Positions 31,091 to 41,085 of a stretch of 64,000 bases of DNA are shown in pieces (position 1 is the first letter of the stretch; each line of letters opens with the position of its first letter). The stretch is taken from the NCBI RefSeq assembly GCF_018132105.1, contig NZ_JWHL01000001.1, forward strand, positions 1-64,000, in the 5' to 3' direction. A model generated the notes under the pieces. It was not told the DNA's origin. It ran no database searches and saw only the letters and a list, made by a program, of their open reading frames with translations. This stretch comes from Methanocalculus chunghsingensis (lineage in GTDB: Archaea > Halobacteriota > Methanomicrobia > Methanomicrobiales > Methanocorpusculaceae). A program made the position numbers and the translations under genes.

Positions 31091-32287
31091 ATGGAACTTG
31101 ATTCAGGTGCAACCGCCTTTGTGCTGATTGCAACTGCAATGGTTATGCTGATGACGCCCGGTGTTGGGCTCTTCTATGGTGGCATGGTACGGAGGAAGAA
31201 CTTCATTTCAGCGATAGCGCTGGCGATGATATCGTTTGCGGTGGTCAGTGTTCAGTGGGTACTGATCGGGTATTCACTTGCATTCGGGCCGGATGTCGGG
31301 GGCTTCATCGGTAATCTGGATCATGTTGGGCTTGCTGGTGTCGGCATGGAAGGTGATGGAATACCGGATCTCCTCTTCATGGTCTTCCAGCTGGTCTTTG
31401 CCGGGCTGACCCTTGCGATACTGACCTCAGCTCTTGCTGAACGGGTGAAGATCAGCTCATTCATCGTCTTCGGCCTTCTCTGGACGACCCTCGTCTATGA
31501 TCCGCTTGCTCACTGGGCATGGGGTGGTGGCTGGGCTCACCAGCTTGGAGCACTGGACTTTGCAGGGGGAACGGTTGTTCATATCAGTTCAGGGTTTGGT
31601 GCTCTGGCTGCTGCGCTTGTCATCGGAAAACGGATCGGCTTTGGTACCCATTCAATGGAACCACATAACATCCCGATGACCCTGCTCGGTGGAGCACTCC
31701 TCTGGTTTGGGTGGTTCGGATTCAACGCCGGTTCAGCCCTTGCTGCTGATGGACTGGCCGCAAGTGCCTTCGTTGTGACAAACACTGCCGCGGCGGCTGG
31801 TGCCCTCTCATGGATGTTTGCTGCATGGCTCCATGGAAAACCATCATCACTTGGAATGATCTCAGGTGCAATTGCCGGACTTGTTGCGATAACTCCTGCT
31901 GCAGGTTTCGTCGATCCCCTTTCGGCCATTGCAATAGGTTTCATCTCTGGACTTGTATGTTACAAAGCGATGTTGTGGCGGATTAAAAAAGGACTTGATG
32001 AGACTCTGGACGCATGGGCCATCCATGGTGTCGGAGGTTTCTGGGGTGCCCTGGCGACCGGTATCTTTGCAACAGCTGCAATAGGTGGTGTTGATGGTCT
32101 CCTCTATGGAAACTATGCTCAGTTTGGGATTCAGGCAATCGATGCGATAGCCGCGGTTATCTATGCCTTCGTCGTCACCTATATCCTCGCCTATGTGGTT
32201 CATAAGACGATAGGCCTGCGGGTAACCGAAGAGGAAGAGTATGTCGGCCTTGACATCTCCCAGCATGGGGAGAAAGTCGCAAACTGA
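31091..32287 (+). CDS. amtB: Ammonium transporter
   Basis: 398 residues and eleven membrane segments. Contains the Amt text [12 protein letters not shown], the first channel histidine in [10 protein letters not shown] and the second in [13 protein letters not shown], plus the periplasmic start [20 protein letters not shown]. It imports ammonium under nitrogen limitation and is blocked by its PII partner, whose gene lies 15 bases downstream. Confidence 0.96.
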   Translation: MELDSGATAFVLIATAMVMLMTPGVGLFYGGMVRRKNFISAIALAMISFAVVSVQWVLIGYSLAFGPDVGGFIGNLDHVGLAGVGMEGDGIPDLLFMVFQLVFAGLTLAILTSALAERVKISSFIVFGLLWTTLVYDPLAHWAWGGGWAHQLGALDFAGGTVVHISSGFGALAAALVIGKRIGFGTHSMEPHNIPMTLLGGALLWFGWFGFNAGSALAADGLAASAFVVTNTAAAAGALSWMFAAWLHGKPSSLGMISGAIAGLVAITPAAGFVDPLSAIAIGFISGLVCYKAMLWRIKKGLDETLDAWAIHGVGGFWGALATGIFATAAIGGVDGLLYGNYAQFGIQAIDAIAAVIYAFVVTYILAYVVHKTIGLRVTEEEEYVGLDISQHGEKVAN

Positions 32288-32302
32288 TGGAGGAACTCTG
32301 AG

Positions 32303-32629
32303 ATGAAAAAGATTGAGGCAATCATTCGGCCTGAGCGGTATGAAGTCGTTGAGAAGGCTCTTGAAGAGAATGGGTTTACAGCCATGACGATATCGGAGGT
32401 ACAGGGGCGGGGTGCCCAGAAGGGCATCACCCTTCAGTACCGTGGTGGAGTGATGAAGGTGAATCTCATCCCAAAGATCAAGATCGAAATCTTCAGCAGG
32501 GACGAGGATGTCGAGAAGATAGTTGGGATCATTAAAAACAGTGCAATGACGGGGAAGGTCGGGGATGGTCGGATCTTCGTTCTGCCTGTCGAGGGGGAGT
32601 ACTGGGTCCGAAACCACGAAGGTAACTAA
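32303..32629 (+). CDS. glnK: PII nitrogen regulatory protein
   Basis: 108 residues with PII signatures: MKKIEAIIRPERYEVV, the T-loop GRGAQKGITLQYRGG, IPKIKIEIF and the C-terminal GKVGDGRIFVLPVE. Residue 51, the uridylylated tyrosine in enteric bacteria, is Met here, so control must be by effector binding (ATP/ADP, 2-oxoglutarate) and not by Tyr51 modification. amtB-glnK pairing is standard; GlnK likely gates the transporter. Confidence 0.96.
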   Translation: MKKIEAIIRPERYEVVEKALEENGFTAMTISEVQGRGAQKGITLQYRGGVMKVNLIPKIKIEIFSRDEDVEKIVGIIKNSAMTGKVGDGRIFVLPVEGEYWVRNHEGN

Positions 32630-32637
32630 AAACAGAT

Positions 32638-32690
32638 GGGCTCCATCAGTGTACTATCTCCCACCATGGTGAGGGGGGCAGATGGAGCCC
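32638..32690. repeat. 10-bp inverted repeat between convergent glnK and gdhA
   Basis: GGGCTCCATC (32638-32647) pairs perfectly with GATGGAGCCC (32681-32690), and the loop holds CACCATGGTG, itself a palindrome (32672 region). No T-run follows on either side within the repeat. It could be a bidirectional terminator or a processing site for the two convergent transcripts. Confidence 0.45.
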
Positions 32691-32720
32691 TACAATGTCC
32701 CCCTCATCATATTCTAACGA

Positions 32721-34004
32721 TTATATCCAGCCGCGAAGCTTCATTGCATTAATGATGCGTTCTGAGGCGACGACATATGCCGCTTTTCTCATGGTAATAC
32801 CGCTTGTCCTGGCCATCTGGAAGACGTCACGGTATGCCTTGATCATCTTCTTCTCAAGCCTCTGGTTAACCTCTTCCTCGGTCCAGGCATCAAATGTCTT
32901 GTTCTGAATCATCTCGAAGAAGGAGACTGTTACTCCTCCGGCATTGCAGAGGATATCAGGGATGACATGGACGCCTTCCTCAAAGAGAATCCGATCCGCT
33001 TCAGGTGTTGTCGGTCCGTTTGCAAGCTCGGCGACGATCTTCGGGGTCATCCTCTCGGCGATTGCAGGGGTGATCGCATCTTCAAGCGCTGCTGCAATGA
33101 CGATATCTGCCTCAAGGGTGAAGACGTCATCACCGTTCAGTTTCTCTGTATTTGGAGATCCGACGACGCTGCCTGTCTTCTTCTTCTGGGCAGTCACCTC
33201 TTCAAGGTTTAAGCCCTCAGCATGGTAGACGCCTCCTTGTGAATCGGATACCGCAATGACCCGTGCATTGAGGAGGTTTCGTGCAAGATATGCCGCATTG
33301 GCTCCGGCATTTCCAAAGCCCTGTATTGCAACCGTTGCATCTTTCAGCTGGATATTCAGCTCCCGGGCTGCTTCACTGATGGTTGCGATACCTCCACGTG
33401 CTGTGGCTTCTGTCCTTCCAAGTGCACCACCAATCTGTATTGGCTTGCCAGTAATAACACCTGGCTGGAACTTGCCCGCAAGCCGTGAGTACTCATCCAT
33501 CATCCATCCCATTACCCGTGCATCAGTTCCGACATCAGGCGCCGGTACATCGGTCTCGGGGCCGATGAAAGGTGCAATCCGCTGGATATATTTCCGGGTC
33601 AGCCTCTGCAGCTCTCTGTCTGAGAGGATTTTCGGATCGCAGACGATCCCTCCTTTTGCACCACCAAGGGGGAGATCGAGGAGCGCTGTCTTCCAGGTCA
33701 TCCATGCGGCCAGTGATCTGACGGTGTCGATCGTCTCTTCAGGGTGGTACCGGATACCTCCCTTCATTGGACCGAGTGCATCGTTCCACTGGATTCGATA
33801 TCCGGTGAAGACCTTTACCCGTCCGTCATCCATCCGGATCGGGATAGAAACAGTCAGTTCACGGATTGGGTGGCAGAGCAACTCTGTCGTCAGCATATCC
33901 AGATTCATGAACCGTGCACAGTCAAGGATTTGAGGTGGAAGACCGTTATGTCTGTGGTCGAACATTTCAGGGACCTCCGTTGTTTCTGTTCTTTTTTCAC
34001 TCAT
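32721..34004 (-). CDS. gdhA: Glutamate dehydrogenase (Glu/Leu/Phe/Val family)
   Basis: 427 residues: MKGGIRYHPEETID, the active-site block PLGGAKGGIVCDP with catalytic lysines nearby, and the dinucleotide fold VAIQGFGNAGANAAYLA. Hexameric archaeal type. It assimilates or releases ammonium when ammonium is high, complementing the GS/GOGAT genes next door. Convergent with glnK. Confidence 0.95.
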   Translation of the reverse strand: MSEKRTETTEVPEMFDHRHNGLPPQILDCARFMNLDMLTTELLCHPIRELTVSIPIRMDDGRVKVFTGYRIQWNDALGPMKGGIRYHPEETIDTVRSLAAWMTWKTALLDLPLGGAKGGIVCDPKILSDRELQRLTRKYIQRIAPFIGPETDVPAPDVGTDARVMGWMMDEYSRLAGKFQPGVITGKPIQIGGALGRTEATARGGIATISEAARELNIQLKDATVAIQGFGNAGANAAYLARNLLNARVIAVSDSQGGVYHAEGLNLEEVTAQKKKTGSVVGSPNTEKLNGDDVFTLEADIVIAAALEDAITPAIAERMTPKIVAELANGPTTPEADRILFEEGVHVIPDILCNAGGVTVSFFEMIQNKTFDAWTEEEVNQRLEKKMIKAYRDVFQMARTSGITMRKAAYVVASERIINAMKLRGWI

Positions 34005-34139
34005 GTACTATCTCCGAAAACGGTGCGTCCGGGGTATCCCTCCCCAAACGTCATTAAATCTGTACAGCGTGAGAATAATAAGTCCTTGCCTTCCACCCTT
34101 TTATAAATATGTTGAAAAGTCTGTCAATCGCCTCAATAT

Positions 34140-34946
34140 TCAGGGCAGAATTCCTATCATTGCTATGCCGATGATCATCATCATGATGGCAAAGACCCTC
34201 TTCAGCCTCTCTGCGGGAAGACGGTGTGCTGTTGCGACACCTGTTCGTGAGAGTGGGATCATCGTTCCTGTCAGGATAATCCATTGCAGAAGGTCGATAT
34301 ATCCGAGGTATCCTGATCCCAGATCCGCGACTCCCAGTCCATGAACGATGTAGGCGAGAATCCCACCAATAGAGAAGAAGAGAATACAGGCAGATGACGT
34401 GCCCACTGCCCGATGGATCGGGAGATTGAAGAAGAGGAGGAGTATTGGGACGAGCAGGATACCCCCGCCCATACCAAGAAGCCCTGAAAGAGTGCCGATG
34501 ACCCCTCCGAGAAGTGTCCATGAGAAGAGGCAGGAGTCATCCTTCCCCTGGCATACCGGGGTGCCGGTCACCATCCGGATTGCGGCGATGATAATCATTA
34601 CTCCAAAGAGGGGTTTCAATATTTCTGCGGGGAGGTGTGATGCCAGTGTTCCTCCTGCAAAGCCTCCGATCAGTCCTGCAATCCCTATTGGAACTGCGGC
34701 ATTCCAGTCTATTGCGCCCCTTGAATGATGAGCAAAAGCAGCTGCACAGGATACTGGAAAAACGACCGCCAGACTCGTTCCCAAAGCGATCCGGATCGCC
34801 AGTGTCGGATCAATCCCTGAGGAGACCAGGATCATATACTGGACCGGTACCATGAGGAAACCGCCACCCACGCCGAGGAGCCCTGCGAAGAAACCGGCGA
34901 CAATCCCGGTCAGAAGGAGAATAGAGATGATGAAAAGGAGCTCCAT
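34140..34946 (-). CDS. TauE/SafE-family sulfite/organosulfonate exporter-like membrane protein
   Basis: About 268 residues from the ATG at 34946, preceded at good distance by GTGAT; an in-frame GTG at 34958 is the alternative. Eight hydrophobic helices and the two family repeats GFFAGLLGVGGGFLMVP and GTLSGLLGMGGGILLVP. Related proteins export sulfite or sulfonates, but substrate is not predictable. Its start lies about 20 bases after the stop of the upstream repeat-protein gene. Confidence 0.88.
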   Translation of the reverse strand: MELLFIISILLLTGIVAGFFAGLLGVGGGFLMVPVQYMILVSSGIDPTLAIRIALGTSLAVVFPVSCAAAFAHHSRGAIDWNAAVPIGIAGLIGGFAGGTLASHLPAEILKPLFGVMIIIAAIRMVTGTPVCQGKDDSCLFSWTLLGGVIGTLSGLLGMGGGILLVPILLLFFNLPIHRAVGTSSACILFFSIGGILAYIVHGLGVADLGSGYLGYIDLLQWIILTGTMIPLSRTGVATAHRLPAERLKRVFAIMMMIIGIAMIGILP

Positions 34947-34964
34947 CGACAGGATCACAACTGT

Positions 34965-36770
34965 TCAGATCGGCTCCTCGCCCCGATATTCTGCAAGGAG
35001 CCGCTCCATACGCTCATTCTTTCTGATACGGCCGATGAGATCCCTGATCTGATCCTGTTCATCAGACTGGTGGAGTGCATCTTCAAGTGCCGGGACAGCG
35101 ATCGTTCCGATGCGAATGAGAACGGCTGATGCTGCATCTCTCAGAGCCGGATCCTCTGCATAGATAGCACCAATGAGTGCAGGAAGTGCATTCCTTCCCA
35201 TTCCTGTGAGCGTGTCTGATGTCCGCTCACGGACGCGACGTCTCGGATCAATGAGGAGATCCATAAGATGCGGGACTGCAGCAGGCCCGATATGGATCAA
35301 TGCTGCTATTACATGGTCAGCGAGGCGTGTGTCTGCCGAGATGAGTGAATCGATGAGATGCTGGACCGATGTTGGATCTGAGGCGGCGATGAGCGCCTCG
35401 GATGCTGCTTCCCGAATTATGCTGTCCTCCTCAAATCTGAGCATCCGGAGGAGATCAGGTATTGCATCTCCGCCCGCTTCATCAAGGATCGCCAGAAGAC
35501 AGGATTGTTCATCTGCATCTGCTGAAGCATATCGTCTCATCAGTGCAGGGAGTGAACGTTGGATTATAAGACGATTAACTGCCCGTGCGCGCTCACGAAC
35601 CGCCGGGTCCGGACTCTTCATCAGGCTGGCAACCCGGTCAATTGCCCGCTCATCCCCGATTGCACCAAGTGCAGTCAGGGCAGCATAGATTACTGTGATG
35701 GAAGCGCTACTCGTTGCAGAAAGGAGATGGATGATCGTCTCTTCAAATCCTGCCCGCTCAAGGAGCCTGATGGCCCGGACAATCCGGATCTCGTCGTTGC
35801 TTTGGAGTGCCTCCTCAAGTGTCGGCGTTGAATTAATTCGCATTCTTCTGAGGGCATGGCCGATCTCATCAAGGAGAGCAGCGGATCGCTGCCCACCACC
35901 TTCCTCAGGTGTTTTCATCTTCAATGCAATCTGAACATAGATGTCTGCACAATCCTGATCGTCCAGAGCAAGAAGTGTATGGAGGGCACGAAGCCGGATT
36001 ATGGGATCATCATGTGAGAGAAGAGGCCGGATATGCCGGGTTGATCCCCTTCCAAGGTTGATCAGTATTCCTGCTGCTTTCTTTGCCTTTGCGTCGCCTG
36101 CATGCTCCAGCATGCGGGCAAGCTGCTCATAATCTGCCTCTTCCCGGAGCGCCTCAAATTCACGGTCCCCATCTCGTACCGCCTGTTCACGGTTCATCAT
36201 CCGGATTGCTTCCCGGCGTGCCTCAGTGGCATGATGATCTGCCGGCTTCTCCTCCAAAACATGGTCGAATGAGATGATTGCCTGCCGGTAGCGCCGCATT
36301 CTGAGAAGGGCCCGCCCCCGTGCATACCAGGCATCCGGGTCATGGATATCCTCCCTGAGCGCGGCATCAAACATAATAAGCGCCTCATCATCCTGACCTT
36401 CGAATGCAAGGATGCTGCCGAGGGCATATTGGGCAGGCCCGGGATTTTTTAATGTCCCGATGGCTTTTGTCAGGCTTTCCTTCGCAAATGCCCGGCTTCC
36501 AATCATATTCATCAGAAGGCCATGCAGGTACCAGCCATCCCCGTCATCAGGATAGCGTCTCAGCACCTCCTTGATCTGCTCTTCTGCTTCTGTAAGCATC
36601 CTGCATTTCATGAGTGCTTTTGCACGCTCGATCCATGCCTTGGGATCTTCGGGATTTCTCTCCATCGCTTCTGTGGCGAAGAATAGTTTTCGTGTGGGAT
36701 CGCGCTCGAGACGGGCACGCGTCAGCAACTCATCTGCTGTTAATTGATTTGCCGCCTCTTCTGTCACCAC
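34965..36770 (-). CDS. TPR and HEAT-repeat protein
   Basis: 601 residues from a GTG start (36770). Residues 20-190 are about five TPR units (NPEDPKAWIERAKALMKC, YPDDGDGWYLHGLLMN, DIHDPDAWYARGRALLRM). Residues 240-590 are HEAT/PBS-type repeats (DPAVRERARAVNRL, DAIPDLLRMLRFEED, TAVPH-like LIHIGPAAVPHLMDLL). No catalytic motif or signal peptide. Such proteins are scaffolds for protein assemblies; HEAT/PBS relatives also act as lyases on bound chromophores but nothing suggests that here. Confidence 0.85.
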   Translation of the reverse strand: MVTEEAANQLTADELLTRARLERDPTRKLFFATEAMERNPEDPKAWIERAKALMKCRMLTEAEEQIKEVLRRYPDDGDGWYLHGLLMNMIGSRAFAKESLTKAIGTLKNPGPAQYALGSILAFEGQDDEALIMFDAALREDIHDPDAWYARGRALLRMRRYRQAIISFDHVLEEKPADHHATEARREAIRMMNREQAVRDGDREFEALREEADYEQLARMLEHAGDAKAKKAAGILINLGRGSTRHIRPLLSHDDPIIRLRALHTLLALDDQDCADIYVQIALKMKTPEEGGGQRSAALLDEIGHALRRMRINSTPTLEEALQSNDEIRIVRAIRLLERAGFEETIIHLLSATSSASITVIYAALTALGAIGDERAIDRVASLMKSPDPAVRERARAVNRLIIQRSLPALMRRYASADADEQSCLLAILDEAGGDAIPDLLRMLRFEEDSIIREAASEALIAASDPTSVQHLIDSLISADTRLADHVIAALIHIGPAAVPHLMDLLIDPRRRVRERTSDTLTGMGRNALPALIGAIYAEDPALRDAASAVLIRIGTIAVPALEDALHQSDEQDQIRDLIGRIRKNERMERLLAEYRGEEPI

Positions 36771-36831
36771 GCTACGCCACTCCTGATCCTGAAGAGATAT
36801 AGAGTCGTTATTAACTATCTACTCTTCGCTA

Positions 36832-37956
36832 TCAGGGGATGATCTCACAGCCATTGAATCGTGTATGCTGAAAGGATGAGAGATTGATTGTACCCTTTTG
36901 AATGAGATTCTGTATCTCAGGAATGTGATCCAACAACGTTGATCGAAGGTGATGAATTGTCGAACAGACCTCTTCTCTTCCTTCTTCCGGCCAGGGTCGT
37001 ATGATATTTGAATAGAGACACCTTCCCCCGCAGAATTCGTGGATAGAACATTCTGTGCATGGAAGCCCTGGGAGTGATATGGGGAGATTGCAGGGATCTG
37101 CGGTTTTAATTGAACCGAGGATGAGATCCTTCATCCCGGTCATGATAGGGCAGGGAATGATCGATCCATCGGTCTGGATGGTATAGTTTGTGACTCCTGA
37201 ACCACAACGAAGGCCGGAGGTTCTGTTGAGGAGGAGGTCTTCGGTGGTGGAGAGGAAGGGGTACCACCTGAGTACGTCCCCGTGCTCCCTCATATGGCGT
37301 ATCCAGTCCTCAAAAAGAGCATTGATGCCGGGGTTATAGCTCTCTGCAACCCACTCCCTGAATCTTCTCTTCTTGTAATCTCCCCAGAAATTTGCATCCA
37401 TCTGCCAGTGAATCGATTGGAACGGACTGCTCGTTCCGAAGGCGAGATGGGTGACTGAAGCATGGATGTCCGTCTCTTCATCGACGGTCATCCTGGCGAT
37501 GAGTTCCCCTGAAAAACCGTTATCTTTCAGGACCTGTATATTGGCAGCTATCCGGTTATAGACCCCCTCACCACGGTTATAATCGGTCAGATCCTCTGGT
37601 CCATCTATGGAGATGAGGATCGTCTCAAACTGGTTTCGGTAATCGGGGGATAAGCTGTTGAGAAGAAGTCCATTCGTCTGAAGCATGAAGCGGCTGCATG
37701 GCGCTTCGTCGATGATCCGGCAGATGAGATCCTGGCGGAGGAGTGGTTCACCGCCGATAAAGGTGACAACAGGATCGGGATCTCTGGCGAGGAACCGGTA
37801 GAGCGGGTCCAGAAGGCTCTCATCGAACTCAGGAGGGAGATTGGATGCTATCTCGCAGGGAAAGTCTATCTCATCGAGATCATCAAACATCTTCCCACGG
37901 CAGTACCGGCAGCAGAGATTACAGTCATCGGTCAAATAGATGTGAAAGAATACCAC
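36832..37956 (-). CDS. Radical SAM/SPASM enzyme, probable peptide-modifying (AF1577-like)
   Basis: 374 residues, GTG start with GGAG upstream. Radical SAM motif CNLCCRYCRG (CxxxCxxC, Cys12/16/19), GGEPLLRQDL, then C-terminal Cys-rich SPASM region (CGSGVTNYTIQTDG, CPIMTG, CTECSIHEFCGGRC). SPASM enzymes usually modify ribosomal peptides or activate enzymes. It resembles the archaeal AF1577-type family recalled as 'putative peptide-modifying'. I looked for a small Cys-rich precursor on both sides and found none. Confidence 0.8.
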   Translation of the reverse strand: MVFFHIYLTDDCNLCCRYCRGKMFDDLDEIDFPCEIASNLPPEFDESLLDPLYRFLARDPDPVVTFIGGEPLLRQDLICRIIDEAPCSRFMLQTNGLLLNSLSPDYRNQFETILISIDGPEDLTDYNRGEGVYNRIAANIQVLKDNGFSGELIARMTVDEETDIHASVTHLAFGTSSPFQSIHWQMDANFWGDYKKRRFREWVAESYNPGINALFEDWIRHMREHGDVLRWYPFLSTTEDLLLNRTSGLRCGSGVTNYTIQTDGSIIPCPIMTGMKDLILGSIKTADPCNLPISLPGLPCTECSIHEFCGGRCLYSNIIRPWPEEGREEVCSTIHHLRSTLLDHIPEIQNLIQKGTINLSSFQHTRFNGCEIIP

Positions 37957-38141
37957 TCAGATCTCTCCATTATTTGCCGGAGGATCGGATAAGAGCACTG
38001 GTTCAGGCATATTTACCCACAGTAATCAGGGTAATTCGAGGAGAATTATTTTGTGGAGCGTTGATGCCAAATCATGGAATTAATTATCTTTCGGGCACTC
38101 TTCAGATAAGATTCATATTCTTTCATGAACAGTCCTTATGC

Positions 38142-38633
38142 ATGCGAGTCCTCATTGCATATGCGACACATGCCGGATCAACAGCAGAGATTGCTGCCTT
38201 CATTGCATCAGAACTCAATAATGATGGCATCTCTGCAGAGGCGAAGGAGATAAAGGAGATCTCCAATCCCGGAGAGTATGATCATCTCATCATCGGCGGG
38301 CCTGTCTATGTGGGCCGGATGAAAGAGGTGGAGGAGTTCTGCAAACGCAATCAGGCGACGATCAGGGAGCGGATCATCGGAGCATTTATAGTTGGCATGG
38401 CATTTACCGGGGATGAGGGGAAGCAGGAGGAGGCAAGGAAGATTCTGGATACGGCGATTGCTCCATTTCGGCCGGGAAGGCTTGGATACTTTGCAGGGAA
38501 GATCGATCCCTCCAAACTTTCGTTTTTTGAAAGGACAGCACTCAAACTTGTCAAATCCCCAATCGGGGACTTTCGGGACTGGGATGCGATCAGGGTATGG
38601 ATCACGGGCGTTGCGGAAGATTTGAAGGGTTGA
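38142..38633 (+). CDS. Flavodoxin-domain protein (HemG-like)
   Basis: 163 residues from the ATG at 38142. FMN-binding loop THAGSTAEIA (about 9-18) and the conserved IIGGPVYVGRMKEVEEF region; the C-terminal GDFRDWDAIRVWI is typical of the flavodoxin-like family that includes protoporphyrinogen oxidase HemG. As methanogens make little or no protoheme, a general electron-carrier or quinone-like reductase role is just as likely. Monocistronic. Confidence 0.82.
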   Translation: MRVLIAYATHAGSTAEIAAFIASELNNDGISAEAKEIKEISNPGEYDHLIIGGPVYVGRMKEVEEFCKRNQATIRERIIGAFIVGMAFTGDEGKQEEARKILDTAIAPFRPGRLGYFAGKIDPSKLSFFERTALKLVKSPIGDFRDWDAIRVWITGVAEDLKG

Positions 38634-38762
38634 GATTTGTCTACTGCGGGGTCGTTTCCCCTGGCCATCCATAAAAGTATCTTTACCCTCTATCTCCGGT
38701 GAAGAAAGGAAGATATATCTGGAGTATCTGCATCCAGTAGTATGTCCGGGATCTGATATCTG

Positions 38763-40538
38763 ATGGCTGAGATGGCAATCGTCTTTGGTACCCTTCTTCT
38801 TGCCCTAGTCCTCTTTGCGACAGGGAAGATACGGTACGATATCGTCGCCCTCATTGCCCTTCTTATTGTAACAATTGCAGGAATCATCGATCCGATGGAT
38901 GCATTCCTCGGATTCGGCCATCCGGCTGTCATCACCGTTGCAGCTGTTCTGATCGTCAGCAGGGGGCTTCAGAACTCCGGGCTCATTGATATTCTGAGCC
39001 GATGGGTTGGAAGGGTCGGTGATGGCGAGGTGAAGCAGATCTTCTCGATGACCGGCATCGTGGCTGTTCTCTCTGCATTCATGAATAATGTCGGCGCTCT
39101 TGCCCTGATGATGCCTGTTGCAATCCGAACTGCGAGGAAGAACGGGCGATCCCCTTCCTTCCTTCTCATGCCGGTTGCGTTTGGCTCTCTCCTTGGCGGG
39201 ATGATCACCCTCATCGGAACACCGCCAAATATCATCATCGCGACATACCGGGTTCAGAACGGTGCCGATCCCTTTCTCATCTTTGACTTTGCATATGTCG
39301 GTATCGGGGTGGCGATCTGTGGTATCCTCTTTATATCGCTCGTCGGCTGGCGCCTGATACCGATGCGTGAGAGTCCTGCCTCTACTGACGAACTCTTCTC
39401 GGTGAAAAATTACCTGACAGAAGTGAAGGTTCCCGAAGGCTGCAAACTCTCAGGGAAGATGATCGCCGATATCGGAGCGGTTAGTGAAGCTGAAGTGATG
39501 GTTGTTGGTGTGATCAGGAGTGGGCGGCGGATCGTTGCCCCATCCAGCTATGAGAGGATACTTGATGAGGATATCCTGATCATCCGGGCGGATTCGGATG
39601 ATCTTCAGACACTCATTGATGCAACGGGCTTTGAGCTTGCCGGGAAGGCAGATGTCTCTGAAGAGGTGATCGGATCCGATTCTGTCGGTATTATCGAGGC
39701 GATTGTCAAGCCGGACTCGCCGATAATCGATAACACCGCATACTCCGCAAACCTCCGCTGGATTCATGGCATTAACCTTCTCGCTGTTGCAAGAGAGGGA
39801 TCGAGGATCCGGGAACGCTTAAACCAGATACGATTCCGGGCTGGCGACATTCTTCTTCTGCAGGGGAAGAAGGATGCGATGGCTGCGAGCCTTCCTGCTC
39901 TTGGCTGCCTCCCCCTTGCCGAACGGGAGATCCGGATCGGCGCACCAAAATGGATCCTCCTTGCGATCGCCATTTTTGGATCGGCCCTCCTTGTATCTGC
40001 ATTAGGTATTCTCCCTGTCCAGGTTACGTTCAGTGCCGCCGTTGTGCTGATGATTCTCACCTCCATCATTTCGCTCCGTGAAGCCTATGCCAGTGTGGAA
40101 TGGCCGATTATTATTCTCCTTGGTGCGATGATCCCGGTCGGCCAGGCACTTGAGACGAGTGGCGGCGCTCAATTGATCGCAGAGAGTATTGTCATCGGCT
40201 CTTCGATGTTCCCCCCATGGATGACCCTTACTCTCCTTCTGGTCATAACGATGTTCCTCTCTGATCTTGTCAATAATGCCGCCGCGGCTGTTCTGATGGC
40301 CCCGATTGCCATCGGTATAGCGCTGGATTTTGGGGCTTCCATCGATCCTTTCCTTATGGCAGTTGCTATCGGTGCTTCATGTGCGTTCCTTACCCCTATC
40401 GGCCACCAGTCCAATACCCTGGTGATGGGGCCGGGAGGATACCGGTTTACCGATTACTGGAGGATGGGGATCGTTCTGGAGATGATCATTGTCATCGTCT
40501 CGATCCCGCTCCTCCTCATCTTCTGGCCGATGTACTGA
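38763..40538 (+). CDS. SLC13/ArsB-type anion transporter with two TrkA-C domains
   Basis: 591 residues. Five N-terminal helices with FGHPAVITVAAVLIVSRGL and AVLSAFMNNVGALALMMPVA, the GSLLGGMITLIGTPPNIII loop typical of DASS/SLC13 transporters, then two RCK_C/TrkA-C ligand-binding domains at roughly 205-290 and 300-375, and six more helices with FLSDLVNNAAAAVLMAPIA. Likely Na+-coupled uptake of sulfate, dicarboxylate or similar anions. The next gene starts 2 bases after it on the other strand. Confidence 0.85.
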   Translation: MAEMAIVFGTLLLALVLFATGKIRYDIVALIALLIVTIAGIIDPMDAFLGFGHPAVITVAAVLIVSRGLQNSGLIDILSRWVGRVGDGEVKQIFSMTGIVAVLSAFMNNVGALALMMPVAIRTARKNGRSPSFLLMPVAFGSLLGGMITLIGTPPNIIIATYRVQNGADPFLIFDFAYVGIGVAICGILFISLVGWRLIPMRESPASTDELFSVKNYLTEVKVPEGCKLSGKMIADIGAVSEAEVMVVGVIRSGRRIVAPSSYERILDEDILIIRADSDDLQTLIDATGFELAGKADVSEEVIGSDSVGIIEAIVKPDSPIIDNTAYSANLRWIHGINLLAVAREGSRIRERLNQIRFRAGDILLLQGKKDAMAASLPALGCLPLAEREIRIGAPKWILLAIAIFGSALLVSALGILPVQVTFSAAVVLMILTSIISLREAYASVEWPIIILLGAMIPVGQALETSGGAQLIAESIVIGSSMFPPWMTLTLLLVITMFLSDLVNNAAAAVLMAPIAIGIALDFGASIDPFLMAVAIGASCAFLTPIGHQSNTLVMGPGGYRFTDYWRMGIVLEMIIVIVSIPLLLIFWPMY

Positions 40539-40540
40539 GT

Positions 40541-40999
40541 TCACCTGGAGTAGATTGCATGTGTTGATCCAAACTGGATAACACGCCCCGCAAGGGCGGC
40601 GGCAAGCTCTTTTTTCGTTGCTCCCGCTTCAAGAGAGAGTGGTGCATCAAGTGCATAGATCTTGAAGATATACCGGTGTGGGGTTCCGGACTCGGGGCAG
40701 GGGCCGCGGTACCCTATCTCTCCATAATCGTTCCTCCCCTGGACAGCACTGACCGGGAAGCTGATGGTTGGTTCTTTCTCCAGTCCTTCTGGAAGTATCC
40801 TGACCGGATCGATATTCCAGATGATCCAGTGGGTAAAGTTACCGCCCTCTTTTGAGCTTTCATCCTGCATGATGAGGGCGAGTGCCTTGACATTTTCGTT
40901 GAGGCCTTCAATGTTCAGGGGCGGGGAGCGGTCTTCGCCATCACAGGTATAGTCTGCTGGAAATTCACGGGTTCCAAAGCTAACAGATAATTTTTCCAT
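40541..40999 (-). CDS. YbhB/YbcL-type PEBP protein, copy 1
   Basis: 152 residues from the ATG at 40999 with GGTGA upstream. The PEBP fold is clear: DGEDRSPPLNIEGL, NFTHWIIWNIDP, GYRGPCPESGTPHRYIFKIYALD. Bacterial homologues are small soluble proteins with unclear ligand. Together with the next copy (about 45 percent similar by eye in these motifs) it forms a tandem pair, same strand, 86 bases apart. Confidence 0.88.
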   Translation of the reverse strand: MEKLSVSFGTREFPADYTCDGEDRSPPLNIEGLNENVKALALIMQDESSKEGGNFTHWIIWNIDPVRILPEGLEKEPTISFPVSAVQGRNDYGEIGYRGPCPESGTPHRYIFKIYALDAPLSLEAGATKKELAAALAGRVIQFGSTHAIYSR

Positions 41000-41085
41000 T
41001 CTGTCACCATTGGATGAGAGAGGCCTCCCCCTATAAAAAACCAAATGGTGGAATGCAGGGATCTTTGGTGTCTGTTGCCGGGGGA

